Below, piece after piece: positions 35,002 through 43,971 of a DNA stretch of 56,875 nt. Within the stretch, counting starts at the first letter, position 1. The number at the start of each line of letters is the position of its first letter. The notes beneath the pieces are model-generated. The model worked only from the letters and a program-made list of their open reading frames with translations, was not told the DNA's origin and made no database searches. The position numbers and the translations under genes were made by a program. The stretch comes from Treponema sp. UBA4873 (GTDB taxonomy: Bacteria > Spirochaetota > Spirochaetia > Treponematales > Treponemataceae), in contig DHDP01000007.1 in NCBI GenBank assembly GCA_002399405.1, forward strand, positions 1-56,875. Direction: 5' to 3'.

Positions 35002-36324
35002 ATGGCACAGATACTGCCCGCGGATGGGAGCGCAAAGAAGAAAATAAAACTTGCTTCTTCACTTTTTATGGGGCTGGCCCATATCCTGTATTTGAAGGAA
35101 TATCTCAAGGGCATTTTTTTTGCAGCGATTGAAGTTATTTTTATCTGCTGCTGTCCTTCAATCGTCCGGAAAATCATAGACCTTATTACGCTCGGTTCTC
35201 CGCAGCCGGAGCTTCCGGTAAAGATGCGCGCGAATTCAATCTTCATGCTCATCGACGGCATTCTGGTGCTGTCGATCGTCGCGCTCTTCGTGATTGTGTA
35301 CATTTTGTCAGTCATCAGCGCTGAAAAATCATACGAAAAATACTGTGTGCTGAAACATTTTCCGTCGCAGAAATCATCGCTCGAGTCGATAAGCGGCACG
35401 GGATTCCCGGTTGCGGGGCTTTCTCCGATTATTGTGCTCCTTCTCATATTTGTCGTCGTTCCGCTCGTTTTCTCGATCGCGGTTGCGTTTACGAATTATT
35501 CCGCTCCCGATCACATACCGCCCGCGAAAACAGTCGACTGGGTCGGATGGCAGAACTTCAGTGATTTGCTCGGCGGTAAGAGCAGCTGGTCGCGGGGTTT
35601 CGGCCGCATCGCATTGTGGACCGTGGTGTGGGCGTTCTTTTCGACGTTCACCTGCTATTTCGGCGGTCTGCTTATTGCGGTCATGCTGCGCGAAAGCAAA
35701 ATAAAAATTGCGCCGGTATTCCGCATCATTTACATTCTTCCGTACGCAGTCCCGACGGTCATTACGATGCTCGTATGGCAGTATTTGCTGAACGGTACGT
35801 TCGGTACGGTGAACAGGACGCTTACGGCGTTCGGTTTAATCAGCAAGCCGATTCCGTGGCTCGGTTCTCCGCTGCTCGCTCAGATAATGTGCATCGTTAT
35901 CAACCTATGGGCCGGTTTCGGATACTTTATGCTGCTTTCGATGGGAACGATGACGGCGGTTTCGAACGACCTGTTCGAGGCGGCCAAAATCGACGGCGCA
36001 AGCCCGAGACAGATACTTCGTTCGATCACCGTACCGATCGTCATGTATCAGACGATGCCGCAGATAATAATGTCGTTCACGCACAATTTTAATAATTTCG
36101 GCATCATCTTCTTCCTTACCGGCGGCGCTCCGACCATGGTCGACAGCACGACGACGGGAGCCGGTGCGACCGACATTCTCGTAACGTGGATTTACAAATT
36201 GACGATTACGCTGCTTAAGTATAATTACGCGTCTGTCATAGCCGTGCTTATATTCGTCGCGATTGCGCCGTTCGCAATCATTTCGTTCCGCAGCACGAAA
36301 TCCTATAAGGAGGGAACCGTATGA
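35002..36324 (+). CDS. malF: Maltose-type ABC permease MalF
   Basis: This 440-residue membrane protein has the permease EAA loop (EAAKIDGASPRQILRSITVP) and an N-terminal region with about three extra helices, as in MalF. The ATG at 35002 follows AAAGGAGG. A frame start at 34903 would run through the terminator hairpin and is rejected. Its stop overlaps the start of malG by 4 nt. Confidence 0.87.
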   Translation: MAQILPADGSAKKKIKLASSLFMGLAHILYLKEYLKGIFFAAIEVIFICCCPSIVRKIIDLITLGSPQPELPVKMRANSIFMLIDGILVLSIVALFVIVYILSVISAEKSYEKYCVLKHFPSQKSSLESISGTGFPVAGLSPIIVLLLIFVVVPLVFSIAVAFTNYSAPDHIPPAKTVDWVGWQNFSDLLGGKSSWSRGFGRIALWTVVWAFFSTFTCYFGGLLIAVMLRESKIKIAPVFRIIYILPYAVPTVITMLVWQYLLNGTFGTVNRTLTAFGLISKPIPWLGSPLLAQIMCIVINLWAGFGYFMLLSMGTMTAVSNDLFEAAKIDGASPRQILRSITVPIVMYQTMPQIIMSFTHNFNNFGIIFFLTGGAPTMVDSTTTGAGATDILVTWIYKLTITLLKYNYASVIAVLIFVAIAPFAIISFRSTKSYKEGTV

Positions 36325-37163
36325 CAAATTACAAAACCGGACAGTCGGCGGCGAAATCGCTGCTCATGGTCTTTTTTATTATTCTCTCGCTGTTCGTCAT
36401 TTACCCGCTCGTCTATCTTGTTTCCGCTTCGTTTTCACCGGGAAACAGCATTGCGGACATCGACATACAGCCGTTCGCGAAGGGAATTACGACGGAGCAT
36501 TTCCAATACATTTTCTTCAAGACTGATTACAAGCTCTGGTTTCTGAATACGCTGCAGATTGCGACAGTAACGACAATCGTCACGATGTTCGTCACTGCTT
36601 TGTCCGCGTACGTTTTCTCGCGTTTTACGTTTCCGTTTAAAAAACACCTGCTCATGTCGCTGCTTATCCTGCAGATATTCCCGTCGTTCGTCGGCATGAT
36701 TGCGATTTACGTGATTCTTCTCCGCGTCGGAGGATTCGACACGCTGTGGGGCCTCGAGCTCGTGTACATTGCAGGGAATATTCCGTACAACTGCTGGATG
36801 GTTAAGAGCTATATCGACACCATTCCGAAAAGCCTCGACGAAGCCGCGCGCATAGACGGTGCGAGTCATTTCCGTATTTTCCGGCAGATAATCATGCCCG
36901 TTGCCCGTCCTATCATGATATTTCTCGGCATTACAAGTTTTACCGGACCGTGGATGGATTTTATTTTCCCGAAAATGGTCCTCCGCTCCGCGGACAAGCA
37001 GACGCTCGCGCTCGGTCTGTTCAGTTTCGTAACTGACAAGAAAAACGATTTTACGTCGTTCTGCGCGGGCTCGCTGTTCATCGCAATCCCGTTCGTCATT
37101 TTCTTTATTTTTACGCAGAAAGCCATGATGATGAGCATGGGCGCGGCGGCTGTGAAAGAGTAA
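36321..37163 (+). CDS. malG: Maltose-type ABC permease MalG
   Basis: This 280-residue membrane protein has about six helices and the EAA loop (LDEAARIDGASHFRIFRQII). It forms the channel with MalF. No malK-like ATPase is encoded here, so a shared ATPase elsewhere in the genome must energise the transporter. It converges with the DUF72 gene with a gap of only 13 bp. Confidence 0.88.
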   Translation: MTNYKTGQSAAKSLLMVFFIILSLFVIYPLVYLVSASFSPGNSIADIDIQPFAKGITTEHFQYIFFKTDYKLWFLNTLQIATVTTIVTMFVTALSAYVFSRFTFPFKKHLLMSLLILQIFPSFVGMIAIYVILLRVGGFDTLWGLELVYIAGNIPYNCWMVKSYIDTIPKSLDEAARIDGASHFRIFRQIIMPVARPIMIFLGITSFTGPWMDFIFPKMVLRSADKQTLALGLFSFVTDKKNDFTSFCAGSLFIAIPFVIFFIFTQKAMMMSMGAAAVKE

Positions 37164-37176
37164 GCCTGAACTGAAA

Positions 37177-37992
37177 TTACGAAGACGTAAGTTTCTGCAT
37201 CTGTTCCGCGTTTACTGCGGCCGCACCGTCAGGGTGGTTGTTGAAGAATACGTGCGTTATCTCCGCTTTCGCGGCCAGAGTTTCTATGAACGGAACTTCG
37301 GCCGCGAGCTCTTTTTCCGAGTACGTATAGTCGTATCGTCTGCTTCCGTTTGTCTTCGGACTGCCGTCCGCCGATTGTGCGTACCAGTCGGCCGCATTTC
37401 TGCCGTGGAAGCGGATGTACGCGCGTCCGCCGGTGACGACGGGAACGAGCGGCGGAAGCGCTGAGATGCGCGGCATGTCGCAGAGAACGATGCCTGCTCC
37501 GCGCCTGTCGAGACCGTCGTACACGCGCTCCGTAAACCACGACGAATGGCGGAATTCGACGACGGAAGGATATCCGGTAAACTGAGAGAGCAGGTTGTTC
37601 AGATATATGCGGTTGTTCACCTCGTAGTGGAAGCTCTGGGGAAACTGGAACAGCACTGCGGAGAGTACGCCGCCGTTAAAAAGAGGATGCAGCGCGGAAC
37701 GGAATTCCGCCGCATCCGTATTCCATCCGGGCCCCGCGTCGTGCGTGAGCAGCCGCGGAGCCTTTACGGCGAAGAGCATTTTTCCCCCGGAGCGGTTCAT
37801 CATGGAGCGTATGTGTTCCTCCGTAGGCATCTGGTAGAACGTAAAGTTTACCTCAAGCGCGGGAAAACAGCGGGCGTAGTATGCAAGAAAATCGCCGCGC
37901 GGCAGCTCCGCAGGATAAAAAACTCCGCGCCATTCGGGGTAATCGTAACCGCTCGTTCCGCACACGATTTTTTTACCTGACGGCAGTTCCAT
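37177..37992 (-). CDS. DUF72 (YecE-like) protein
   Basis: This 271-residue protein has the DUF72 text IVCGTSGYDYPEWRGVFYP, EVNFTFYQMPTEE and VEFRHSSWF, and a late FNNHPDGAAAVNA. The family has a TIM-barrel fold of unproven function. The start is the ATG at 37992, which shares its A with the TGA of umuC, so the two are translationally coupled. A longer frame would overlap umuC and is rejected. Being tied to umuDC suggests a role in DNA damage response. Confidence 0.85.
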   Translation of the reverse strand: MELPSGKKIVCGTSGYDYPEWRGVFYPAELPRGDFLAYYARCFPALEVNFTFYQMPTEEHIRSMMNRSGGKMLFAVKAPRLLTHDAGPGWNTDAAEFRSALHPLFNGGVLSAVLFQFPQSFHYEVNNRIYLNNLLSQFTGYPSVVEFRHSSWFTERVYDGLDRRGAGIVLCDMPRISALPPLVPVVTGGRAYIRFHGRNAADWYAQSADGSPKTNGSRRYDYTYSEKELAAEVPFIETLAAKAEITHVFFNNHPDGAAAVNAEQMQKLTSS

Positions 37993-39281
37993 CAGAATAC
38001 CTCCGGCAGCTCGGAAAACCGCGTCGTATACGACGGAGAAAGAAACGATCGCTGCATTATCCACGCTGATTTTGAGCCGTTCTTCTTTTCTTCTGCCGTT
38101 TCGTTTCTCATGCAGGGATGTATCGTTCCGCGTCCGTATTTTGAGTTGATCGAATCGCATGCGCTCATGACTTCGCGGTATTTTTTCTGTCTGCAGCTCT
38201 GGTCCCCGTCAAATAGTTCATATTGGGTTTCCTCGTCTTTTTCAAGTCCTATCAGGCTTACCATGAGCTTGCGGTACGAATATCCGCTCCGGTAAATACC
38301 GTGCAGAAGACCAGCCGCGGCCCGAAGTATGGCGGGCAGATAGCTCGTCGCGCATGGAAGTTTCGCGAGCGCGCTGTTGAAGTATTCCCCGTCCCTGTTT
38401 TCGCCGCCGTACGCACGTGCCGTCATAAGGTAAACCGACACCACTGTGCACGCGGTGCCTTCCGCCCGCATCCGCGTCACTGCAATCTGCGTGTATTCGG
38501 CAAGCGCCGTTTCAAGTTCAGCCGTACCGGTGACGCCGCGTGCAAACGATTTGCTCACGGAGATATTCTGCCTCATTTCCGGGGACGGACAGCCGGACGT
38601 CTGAATTCCGTTTAATTCCTGCACCGTACGGAATCCGGTGATCGAAAGATGTTTTTTTGCCTTATCGAGCGGAAAATTTGCAAGGTCGTATGCCGTATGT
38701 ATGCCGAACCGGGCAAGTATGCCGGCTTTAGAATGACCGATGCCCCATACGTCCGAAGCGGGATACTGCGCAAGAGCGGCTTCGCCGTCTATCTCCTGCC
38801 AGCTGCATACGCCGCCGTATTTTTTTGCAAGCTTGTTGCACATTTTTGCAAGTGTTTTCGTCGGAGCGATTCCGACCGATACGGGAATATGTATCTGGCG
38901 CAGCGTTTCCGTACGGAGTTCCTGCGCCAGAGCGGTAAACGAGATGTTTCTCCAGTCGGGATAGAAAAGAAAGCTTTCGTCGATGGAGTAGGGTTCCGTT
39001 TCCGGCGCATACCAGCTGTAAAGCAGGTTGAGCCGCATGCTTATGTCGGCATACAGCGTGTAGTTCGACGAGAATACTGCGACGTTTTTTGCTTTATACG
39101 CATACTTTTCACGGAAGTACGCATCCCCCCGCCTGAAACCGAGGGAGCTGCAGATGCTGTCGAGCGCAATCGTAATGCCGTCGTTGTTCGAAAGCACGGC
39201 TATCGGCGAATCCGCCAGGTCGGGACGGAATATACGTTCGCACGAGGCGTAAAAACTGTTCGCGTCGACATGCATTATCAT
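37992..39281 (-). CDS. umuC: Y-family DNA polymerase, UmuC type
   Basis: This 429-residue protein has the Y-family motifs MHVDANSFYASCERIFRPDL and EPYSIDESFLF (catalytic Asp and Glu) and the DNA-binding helix-hairpin-helix region (VWGIGHSKAGILARFGI). UmuC is the polymerase subunit of Pol V, which copies past DNA damage and needs a UmuD' dimer. Its ATG overlaps the stop of the UmuD'-like gene by 4 nt (ATGA), and it is followed by DUF72. Confidence 0.93.
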   Translation of the reverse strand: MIMHVDANSFYASCERIFRPDLADSPIAVLSNNDGITIALDSICSSLGFRRGDAYFREKYAYKAKNVAVFSSNYTLYADISMRLNLLYSWYAPETEPYSIDESFLFYPDWRNISFTALAQELRTETLRQIHIPVSVGIAPTKTLAKMCNKLAKKYGGVCSWQEIDGEAALAQYPASDVWGIGHSKAGILARFGIHTAYDLANFPLDKAKKHLSITGFRTVQELNGIQTSGCPSPEMRQNISVSKSFARGVTGTAELETALAEYTQIAVTRMRAEGTACTVVSVYLMTARAYGGENRDGEYFNSALAKLPCATSYLPAILRAAAGLLHGIYRSGYSYRKLMVSLIGLEKDEETQYELFDGDQSCRQKKYREVMSACDSINSKYGRGTIHPCMRNETAEEKKNGSKSAWIMQRSFLSPSYTTRFSELPEVF

Positions 39282-39628
39282 AGACAGCGCACCACCGCAG
39301 TAACAATTCCGAACAGCTGTACGACAGCGTGATACGCGCCCTGTTCGTCCGCATAGCGGAACTGCTTACCAGCCGCAGAATCAGCCTCAAGTTTTACGCA
39401 GCGGAAGTCCCCGTGCGCCGTACCCACGACGGCGATTTTTTCAGCCGCGGGATATTCCGAGCAGTCGACGACGAGAATATCGCCGTGCAGTATGCCGCAG
39501 GACGCCATATTCCGGCCGGTATATTTCATGCAGAACGTCGCAGCCGGGTGTTTTATGAGTATGCTGTTGAAATCAAGCGTTTTTTCCTCATACCCCTGTG
39601 CGGGAGAAGGAAAGCCTGTCGTATTCAT
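39278..39628 (-). CDS. UmuD'-like protein lacking arm and catalytic residues
   Basis: This 116-residue protein matches UmuD from its cleavage point on. It opens MNTTGFPSPAQGYEEK, while E. coli UmuD reads CGFPSPAADY at the C24-G25 cut. At the catalytic Ser60 (GDSM) it reads GRNM, and at Lys97 it has Val (FRCVKL for FTVKKL). It should therefore neither need nor perform self-cleavage, and would act directly as UmuD'. Phage P1 HumD is a known UmuD'-like protein. The ATG at 39628 lies ten bases from the -10 box. The longer frame from 39727 crosses the promoter. Confidence 0.85.
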   Translation of the reverse strand: MNTTGFPSPAQGYEEKTLDFNSILIKHPAATFCMKYTGRNMASCGILHGDILVVDCSEYPAAEKIAVVGTAHGDFRCVKLEADSAAGKQFRYADEQGAYHAVVQLFGIVTAVVRCL

Positions 39629-39638
39629 ACCGGTTAAC

Positions 39639-39667
39639 ACTATAATAATGTACAGTATATATGTCAA
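39639..39667 (-). promoter_or_regulatory. Promoter of the umuD'-umuC-DUF72 operon
   Basis: On the minus strand TTGACA (39667-39662), a 17-bp spacer and TATAGT (39644-39639) form a near-consensus promoter. The ATG begins 11 bases after the -10 box, so the leader is only about three to four bases long and carries no ribosome site. Confidence 0.75.
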
Positions 39668-39767
39668 GACAGGTATACAAAAAAGGCAGCCTCTATTACA
39701 GAAATCATTCCATTTTTTTCTGTGCACAATCTATGCACAATGAAGAAATACGGCGGTTTGTTTAAAA

Positions 39768-39804
39768 TAAAAAACCGTCATAATTTCTTGTATTATGACG
39801 GTTT
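39768..39804 (-). terminator. Terminator after tRNA-Pro
   Basis: On the minus strand AAACCGTCATAAT pairs perfectly with ATTATGACGGTTT over 13 bp around a 7-nt loop, and a T-run follows. It lies just after the tRNA-Pro gene and would end that transcript. Confidence 0.85.
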
Positions 39805-39809
39805 ATATA

Positions 39810-39883
39810 TCGGGCTACCGGAATTCGAATCCGGGACCCCATGCCCCCCAGACATGTACGCTAACCAGCTGCGCTATAGCCCG
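39810..39883 (-). tRNA. tRNA-Pro (anticodon GGG)
   Basis: The cloverleaf has acceptor CGGGCTA/TAGCCCG, D-stem GCGC/GCGT, anticodon stem CATGT/GCATG with loop CTGGGGG (anticodon GGG) and T-loop TTCGAAT. CCA is not encoded. It reads CCC and CCU codons. A strong terminator follows and the chemoreceptor gene lies upstream on the same strand. Confidence 0.9.
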
Positions 39884-39923
39884 TAGTGGTATCTACTATA
39901 GCGGAAATCCGCAGACTGGTCAA

Positions 39924-41783
39924 TTACAGTTTGAAAATACTTACCTGATCTCCCATTTTTGCTATGTTTTCGGAATTCCTGCTGTTTGCCTGCTGTGTCG
40001 TTTCGGATGCGCTTGTGATGCGGTCGGCGCCGGCGGCAATGTCGTTCATCGTGCTGTTGAGCTGCGCTGTCGCCGATGCAAGCCTGCTCATCTCTTCGAC
40101 AACTTCGCGGCTGCTGAGCAGCATCTGAGACGAACCGTCATGAACGTTCTCCGTAACGTCGGTTATCTGCTTCATCGCTTTCAGCACCTGTTCGCTGCCG
40201 CTCGACTGCTCGTCCATCGCCGATTTGATGACGAGTTCCTGACTGCGCACCTGGGAAGTGAGGTCGAAAATCGACGAGAACTGCTCCTGTACGGCCTGAA
40301 TATCTCCCGAAATCGCGCTGATTGATTTCTGCAGCGTTTTGAGGCTTACGGAAATGGCTTTTCCCTGTTTGTTCGAATCCTCCGCAAGCTTGCGGATTTC
40401 ATCCGCGACGACGGAAAATCCCTTTCCGCTTTCTCCCGCGTGAGCCGCTTCGATCGCTGCATTCATTGCGAGCAGGTTCGTCTGCGACGCAATGTGCTGG
40501 ATCACGCTGCTTGCTTCGAGTAGCCCTGACGATTCCTTGAGCACGCGCTCCGCCGTCTCGACCGATTCCGCTACTTTGTTGAGGCCAGTTTCGGACGCCT
40601 GCGAAAGCGTGTCGACGGAGACGCTGTTCTTGTCGAGAATGCCGGTGACGGAACGGATGTTCGACACCATCTGCTCGACTGCCGCCGACGATTCCGACAC
40701 GGCCGCTGACTGATTTTCTATGCTTTCGTTGAGTTTCTCAAGATTTTCCTGAATACGTATGATTCCCGAATGCGCTTCCTCGACGCCCGCCGACTGATCC
40801 GATACGTTGCCCGTACTCTGCTGAATCGATTTAGAAATCTGAAGTATGGCTGTCGATGTTGTTTCTATTTCGCTGTTCAGCGTTTCCGCGAGTTCATGGG
40901 ACATGTCCGATGTTTTCTGAATCTGTGCGAGCAGCGAATGTGTCTCATGCTTTGATTCGTTTATCGCGATTGCAATAAGACCGTATTCGTCGCGGCTTAC
41001 GACAGGCATGTCTGTTTTTGTATAATCGTGATGAGACAGGGCCGACATCTGGTCGAGGATGGCGTGGAGACGGCGGGAGAATCCGCCGAACTGGAGCATC
41101 GTACTGCCGACGCAGAAAAGAAGCGCAGCCATGAGCGTCGGGAACACATGGACGAGCACGAATGAAAGCAGCGAATCGTTTTCGCCGTATCCCATCGTTG
41201 TTCCCGCTGCAAGAATAACCATACCGAGCGAGTTGAAAAAGCTTACGATGAAGCCCCTCCCGTTGTTCGACAGCGCCGTATTTTTTTCCGTGAGAGGCAG
41301 CCACTTCAGATACGGTTCATAATGCTGAAGAAAGTTTACGTTAGCAAATACAGTAAAAATACACGATGAGCCGAAACAGGTAAAAATCATGCCCATACTG
41401 TTAAAACCTGCCGCACCCTTCTGCACCGCGGCAAGATTGAGCAGGGGCGTAATGAGAAACGCAAATACCGACGCGACCGGTACGGATATAGACTGCATCA
41501 TCTTTGCAGCCTTCGCGGTTTGTTCGAACGTCGCATCAGTTCCGTCGTAGGAAAGAATTTTTTTTGAAAGAGAAGTATACAGAAACACTGCTGTTGCATA
41601 CTTCACGAGCAGGTATCCGATAAACGGAATCGAGAAAATAACGGGAATAAGTTCCGACAGGGGGATGATGTGATTATATAATGCAGGAATCCAGAAAATC
41701 GTATCGCCTGCAAAATAGACAGCAAAAAACCAGAAGATGACAGCACCGGGAATTCCCGGACATTTGAACGTGTTTTCCTGCAT
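39924..41783 (-). CDS. Methyl-accepting chemotaxis protein
   Basis: This 619-residue receptor has an N-terminal membrane domain with about six helices instead of a periplasmic sensor loop, a HAMP-like linker, and a long helical signalling domain with the invariant tip (AIEAAHAGESGKGFSVVADE, then IRKLAEDS). It would pass signals to CheA/CheW and so to the flagella. The ligand is unknown. The start at 41783 follows GAGG. A start at 41822 would run into the upstream terminator. Confidence 0.92.
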   Translation of the reverse strand: MQENTFKCPGIPGAVIFWFFAVYFAGDTIFWIPALYNHIIPLSELIPVIFSIPFIGYLLVKYATAVFLYTSLSKKILSYDGTDATFEQTAKAAKMMQSISVPVASVFAFLITPLLNLAAVQKGAAGFNSMGMIFTCFGSSCIFTVFANVNFLQHYEPYLKWLPLTEKNTALSNNGRGFIVSFFNSLGMVILAAGTTMGYGENDSLLSFVLVHVFPTLMAALLFCVGSTMLQFGGFSRRLHAILDQMSALSHHDYTKTDMPVVSRDEYGLIAIAINESKHETHSLLAQIQKTSDMSHELAETLNSEIETTSTAILQISKSIQQSTGNVSDQSAGVEEAHSGIIRIQENLEKLNESIENQSAAVSESSAAVEQMVSNIRSVTGILDKNSVSVDTLSQASETGLNKVAESVETAERVLKESSGLLEASSVIQHIASQTNLLAMNAAIEAAHAGESGKGFSVVADEIRKLAEDSNKQGKAISVSLKTLQKSISAISGDIQAVQEQFSSIFDLTSQVRSQELVIKSAMDEQSSGSEQVLKAMKQITDVTENVHDGSSQMLLSSREVVEEMSRLASATAQLNSTMNDIAAGADRITSASETTQQANSRNSENIAKMGDQVSIFKL

Positions 41784-41807
41784 AGATATAACCTCTTTAA
41801 GTATAAA

Positions 41808-41839
41808 TAAAAAAAGCAGCAACCGAAAGGCTACTGCTT
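41808..41839 (-). terminator. Terminator between the BI-1 gene and the chemoreceptor gene
   Basis: On the minus strand AAGCAGTAGCC pairs with GGTTGCTGCTT across a short loop and is followed by a T-run. It ends the BI-1 transcript shortly before the chemoreceptor start. Confidence 0.75.
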
Positions 41840-41878
41840 CTATTATAAAGATTTTTTGCTAAAAAACAACAAAATTAA

Positions 41879-42577
41879 CTAGTTTCTTCGTCCAAAAAGT
41901 CTTAAAAGAGATAAAAATATATTGATAAAATCAAGGTACAATTCAAGCGCACCGATTATAGATGCTTTTTTGAATGTCTCCGAACCGTCCGCATAGCCTG
42001 CGGCTGCAAGCATTTTCTGCGAATCGTACGCGGTAAGACCCGCAAAAACCACGACGGTGATGAGCGAGATGGCCCAGTCGAGTCCGCTCGATCTGAGCAG
42101 AAGATTGATGATCGACGCAATGATTAAACCCCACACGGCCATCATGAGATAGCGGCCTGCGGAATTGAGATTCTGCTTTGTCCTCATCCCGAAGAGGCTC
42201 ATACCGCCGAACATTCCGGCGGAGGCGAGGAACGTGTACATGATGGAGGTGCCCGTGTATACGATGAATATGGAGGACAGCGTCAATCCGTTAAGGACGG
42301 AATACACGACGAATGCGACCGATGCTGCCGTCGTCGAAATTTTGCGGATTGAAGCGGACAGCCACCACACGAGCGCTATTTCGCCGATCGCGACTACCCA
42401 GAATCCTATTGCGCGGTTTCCGAACAGAAACTTGAGCAGCGGTGTGCTTGACGCTGTCAGAAATGCGCTTGCTGCGCTTATTACGAGCGCAAGCGCCATC
42501 CAGCCGTATGTGCGCGAAAGAAATTTCCGTTTCTCGTCTGACGCAGCACGGTAGCTTATTGAATCATAATTCTCCAT
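41879..42577 (-). CDS. Bax inhibitor-1 / YccA family membrane protein
   Basis: This 232-residue protein has seven hydrophobic segments and the family text FLSRTYGWMALALVISA at the start and LDFINIFLSLLRLFGRRN at the end. Bacterial members are linked to calcium leak or to control of the FtsH protease. Function here is unproven. AAGGAG precedes the ATG. It diverges from the DUF2974 gene. Confidence 0.88.
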   Translation of the reverse strand: MENYDSISYRAASDEKRKFLSRTYGWMALALVISAASAFLTASSTPLLKFLFGNRAIGFWVVAIGEIALVWWLSASIRKISTTAASVAFVVYSVLNGLTLSSIFIVYTGTSIMYTFLASAGMFGGMSLFGMRTKQNLNSAGRYLMMAVWGLIIASIINLLLRSSGLDWAISLITVVVFAGLTAYDSQKMLAAAGYADGSETFKKASIIGALELYLDFINIFLSLLRLFGRRN

Positions 42578-42732
42578 AAATATACTCCTTAAGGTTTCGA
42601 CTTCTTTGATAATATAATAAAAAACTACACTATAGTGTTACACTTTTTTTACAGTTTAGTCGAGTCAGCGTCTCGACAGCCGGCGTCTTTGCAGACTGCC
42701 TCCTGATAGACTTCGTCCGATTGATTTATTGA

Positions 42733-42761
42733 TTGATTTTATGCCGCAATACTGATATAAA
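42733..42761 (+). promoter_or_regulatory. Promoter of the DUF2974 gene, leaderless type
   Basis: TTGATT (42733-42738), a 17-bp spacer and TATAAA (42756-42761) fit the sigma-70 consensus well. The ATG comes after seven more bases, so the mRNA should begin at or near the start codon, with no ribosome site. Confidence 0.65.
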
Positions 42762-42768
42762 AAAATAT

Positions 42769-43926
42769 ATGGCGAACCTTATTGATTATGTTGCCTGGCG
42801 CGGCGATATTCCGTTTTCCGTTGATCCGTTCAACGATGTCGATGCTCTCGTCCTCTGTCAGATTTCATACCTCGACGCGGGCGGGCTTTTGAGCGCCGGT
42901 TTCAGGGAGGCACGCACGCTTTCCGAATTTGCCGACGCGTTCCGTTCCGCAAAGGATTTTCAGCGCCGCTCCGACACCGGCGCCATGATAAACAAGCTCT
43001 CCGTTCAGCTTCTGTTCGACGCGGGAACATCGAAACGGTTCGGCCGGATGAAAGTCTGCGGCTACAGGACGCGTCTCGACACGCAGAAGGAAGAGCAGTT
43101 TTCCGCCGTCACTTATCTGACCGGCGATAAGTATGCGTTTACCGCATTCCGCGGAACGGACGACACGATAGTCGGCTGGAAAGAGGATTTCAACATGGGG
43201 GTCCTCGAAACAGTCCCGGCGCAGACGGACGCAGTTAAATATCTTACCGATGCGATGAAACATATCCATGCGAAATTCCGGATAGGCGGACACTCGAAAG
43301 GCGGAAACCTTGCAGTCTATGCAGGAGCGGAAGCGGAGCCCAGACTGAAGAACCGCATTGTGCAGATATACAACAACGACGGTCCCGGCTTCCGTGACGA
43401 AACGATCGCGACTCCCGAGTTTCAGTCGGTCATCCCGAAGCTCCATTCGTTTTATCCGCAGTTTTCGATTGTCGGCATGCTGTTTTCACACGCAGGCGCG
43501 TACAGCGTCGTCGAAAGCGAACAGACTGGTATTATGCAGCACGATCCTTTTTCGTGGCATCTGACGCGAAGCGGATTCGTGACGCTTCCCGGATTCGACG
43601 CCGGAAGCGAGCGTTTCCATAAAACGTTCAACACGTGGTTCAAGGAACTGCCCGACGACCAGCGGGCGAAATTCGTCGAGACGCTGTTCAAAGTGCTTCA
43701 GGCGACAGATGCGCGTACGAATTCCGAGCTTGAAAGCAACTGGCTCCGAAGTTCGGCGAAGATTATCAGTGCGCTTGCGAAGCTCGACAGCGAGTCGCGC
43801 GGTAACGTCATTGAAACGATGCAGCTGCTTTTCCGCATAGCAAGCCGCAATCTGCCCGTAATCCAGATCCCTGCAATGCCGGGCATATCCTTCGGTCTTT
43901 CGTCGAAAGCGAAAAAAGAAAAATGA
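42769..43926 (+). CDS. DUF2974 (Mbeg1-like) alpha/beta hydrolase
   Basis: This 385-residue protein has the DUF2974 opening (ANLIDYVAWRGDIPF) and a lipase-type elbow RIGGHSKGGNLAVYAG, whose Ser would be the nucleophile. FRGTDDTIVGWKEDFNM is the lipase-class-3-like strand before it. The family is common in gut bacteria and its substrate is unknown. There is no signal peptide. It leads a plus-strand run with FHA, phosphatase and kinase genes. Confidence 0.8.
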   Translation: MANLIDYVAWRGDIPFSVDPFNDVDALVLCQISYLDAGGLLSAGFREARTLSEFADAFRSAKDFQRRSDTGAMINKLSVQLLFDAGTSKRFGRMKVCGYRTRLDTQKEEQFSAVTYLTGDKYAFTAFRGTDDTIVGWKEDFNMGVLETVPAQTDAVKYLTDAMKHIHAKFRIGGHSKGGNLAVYAGAEAEPRLKNRIVQIYNNDGPGFRDETIATPEFQSVIPKLHSFYPQFSIVGMLFSHAGAYSVVESEQTGIMQHDPFSWHLTRSGFVTLPGFDAGSERFHKTFNTWFKELPDDQRAKFVETLFKVLQATDARTNSELESNWLRSSAKIISALAKLDSESRGNVIETMQLLFRIASRNLPVIQIPAMPGISFGLSSKAKKEK

Positions 43927-43971
43927 CGGCGGAAATAGTAAATACTTTCATTTTGATATATACTGGAGCGT

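Noticed and set aside
39645..39661. CTGTACA in the umuD'-like promoter and again before intI (50274-50280) as a shared SOS box
   Set aside because: The match is seven bases, not a full two-half LexA site of any type I know, and this short word can occur by chance. Left as a lead only.
39629..39727. N-terminal extension of the UmuD'-like protein
   Set aside because: The extra frame crosses a near-consensus promoter and has no similarity to the UmuD arm (no LFSDLVQC-like text).
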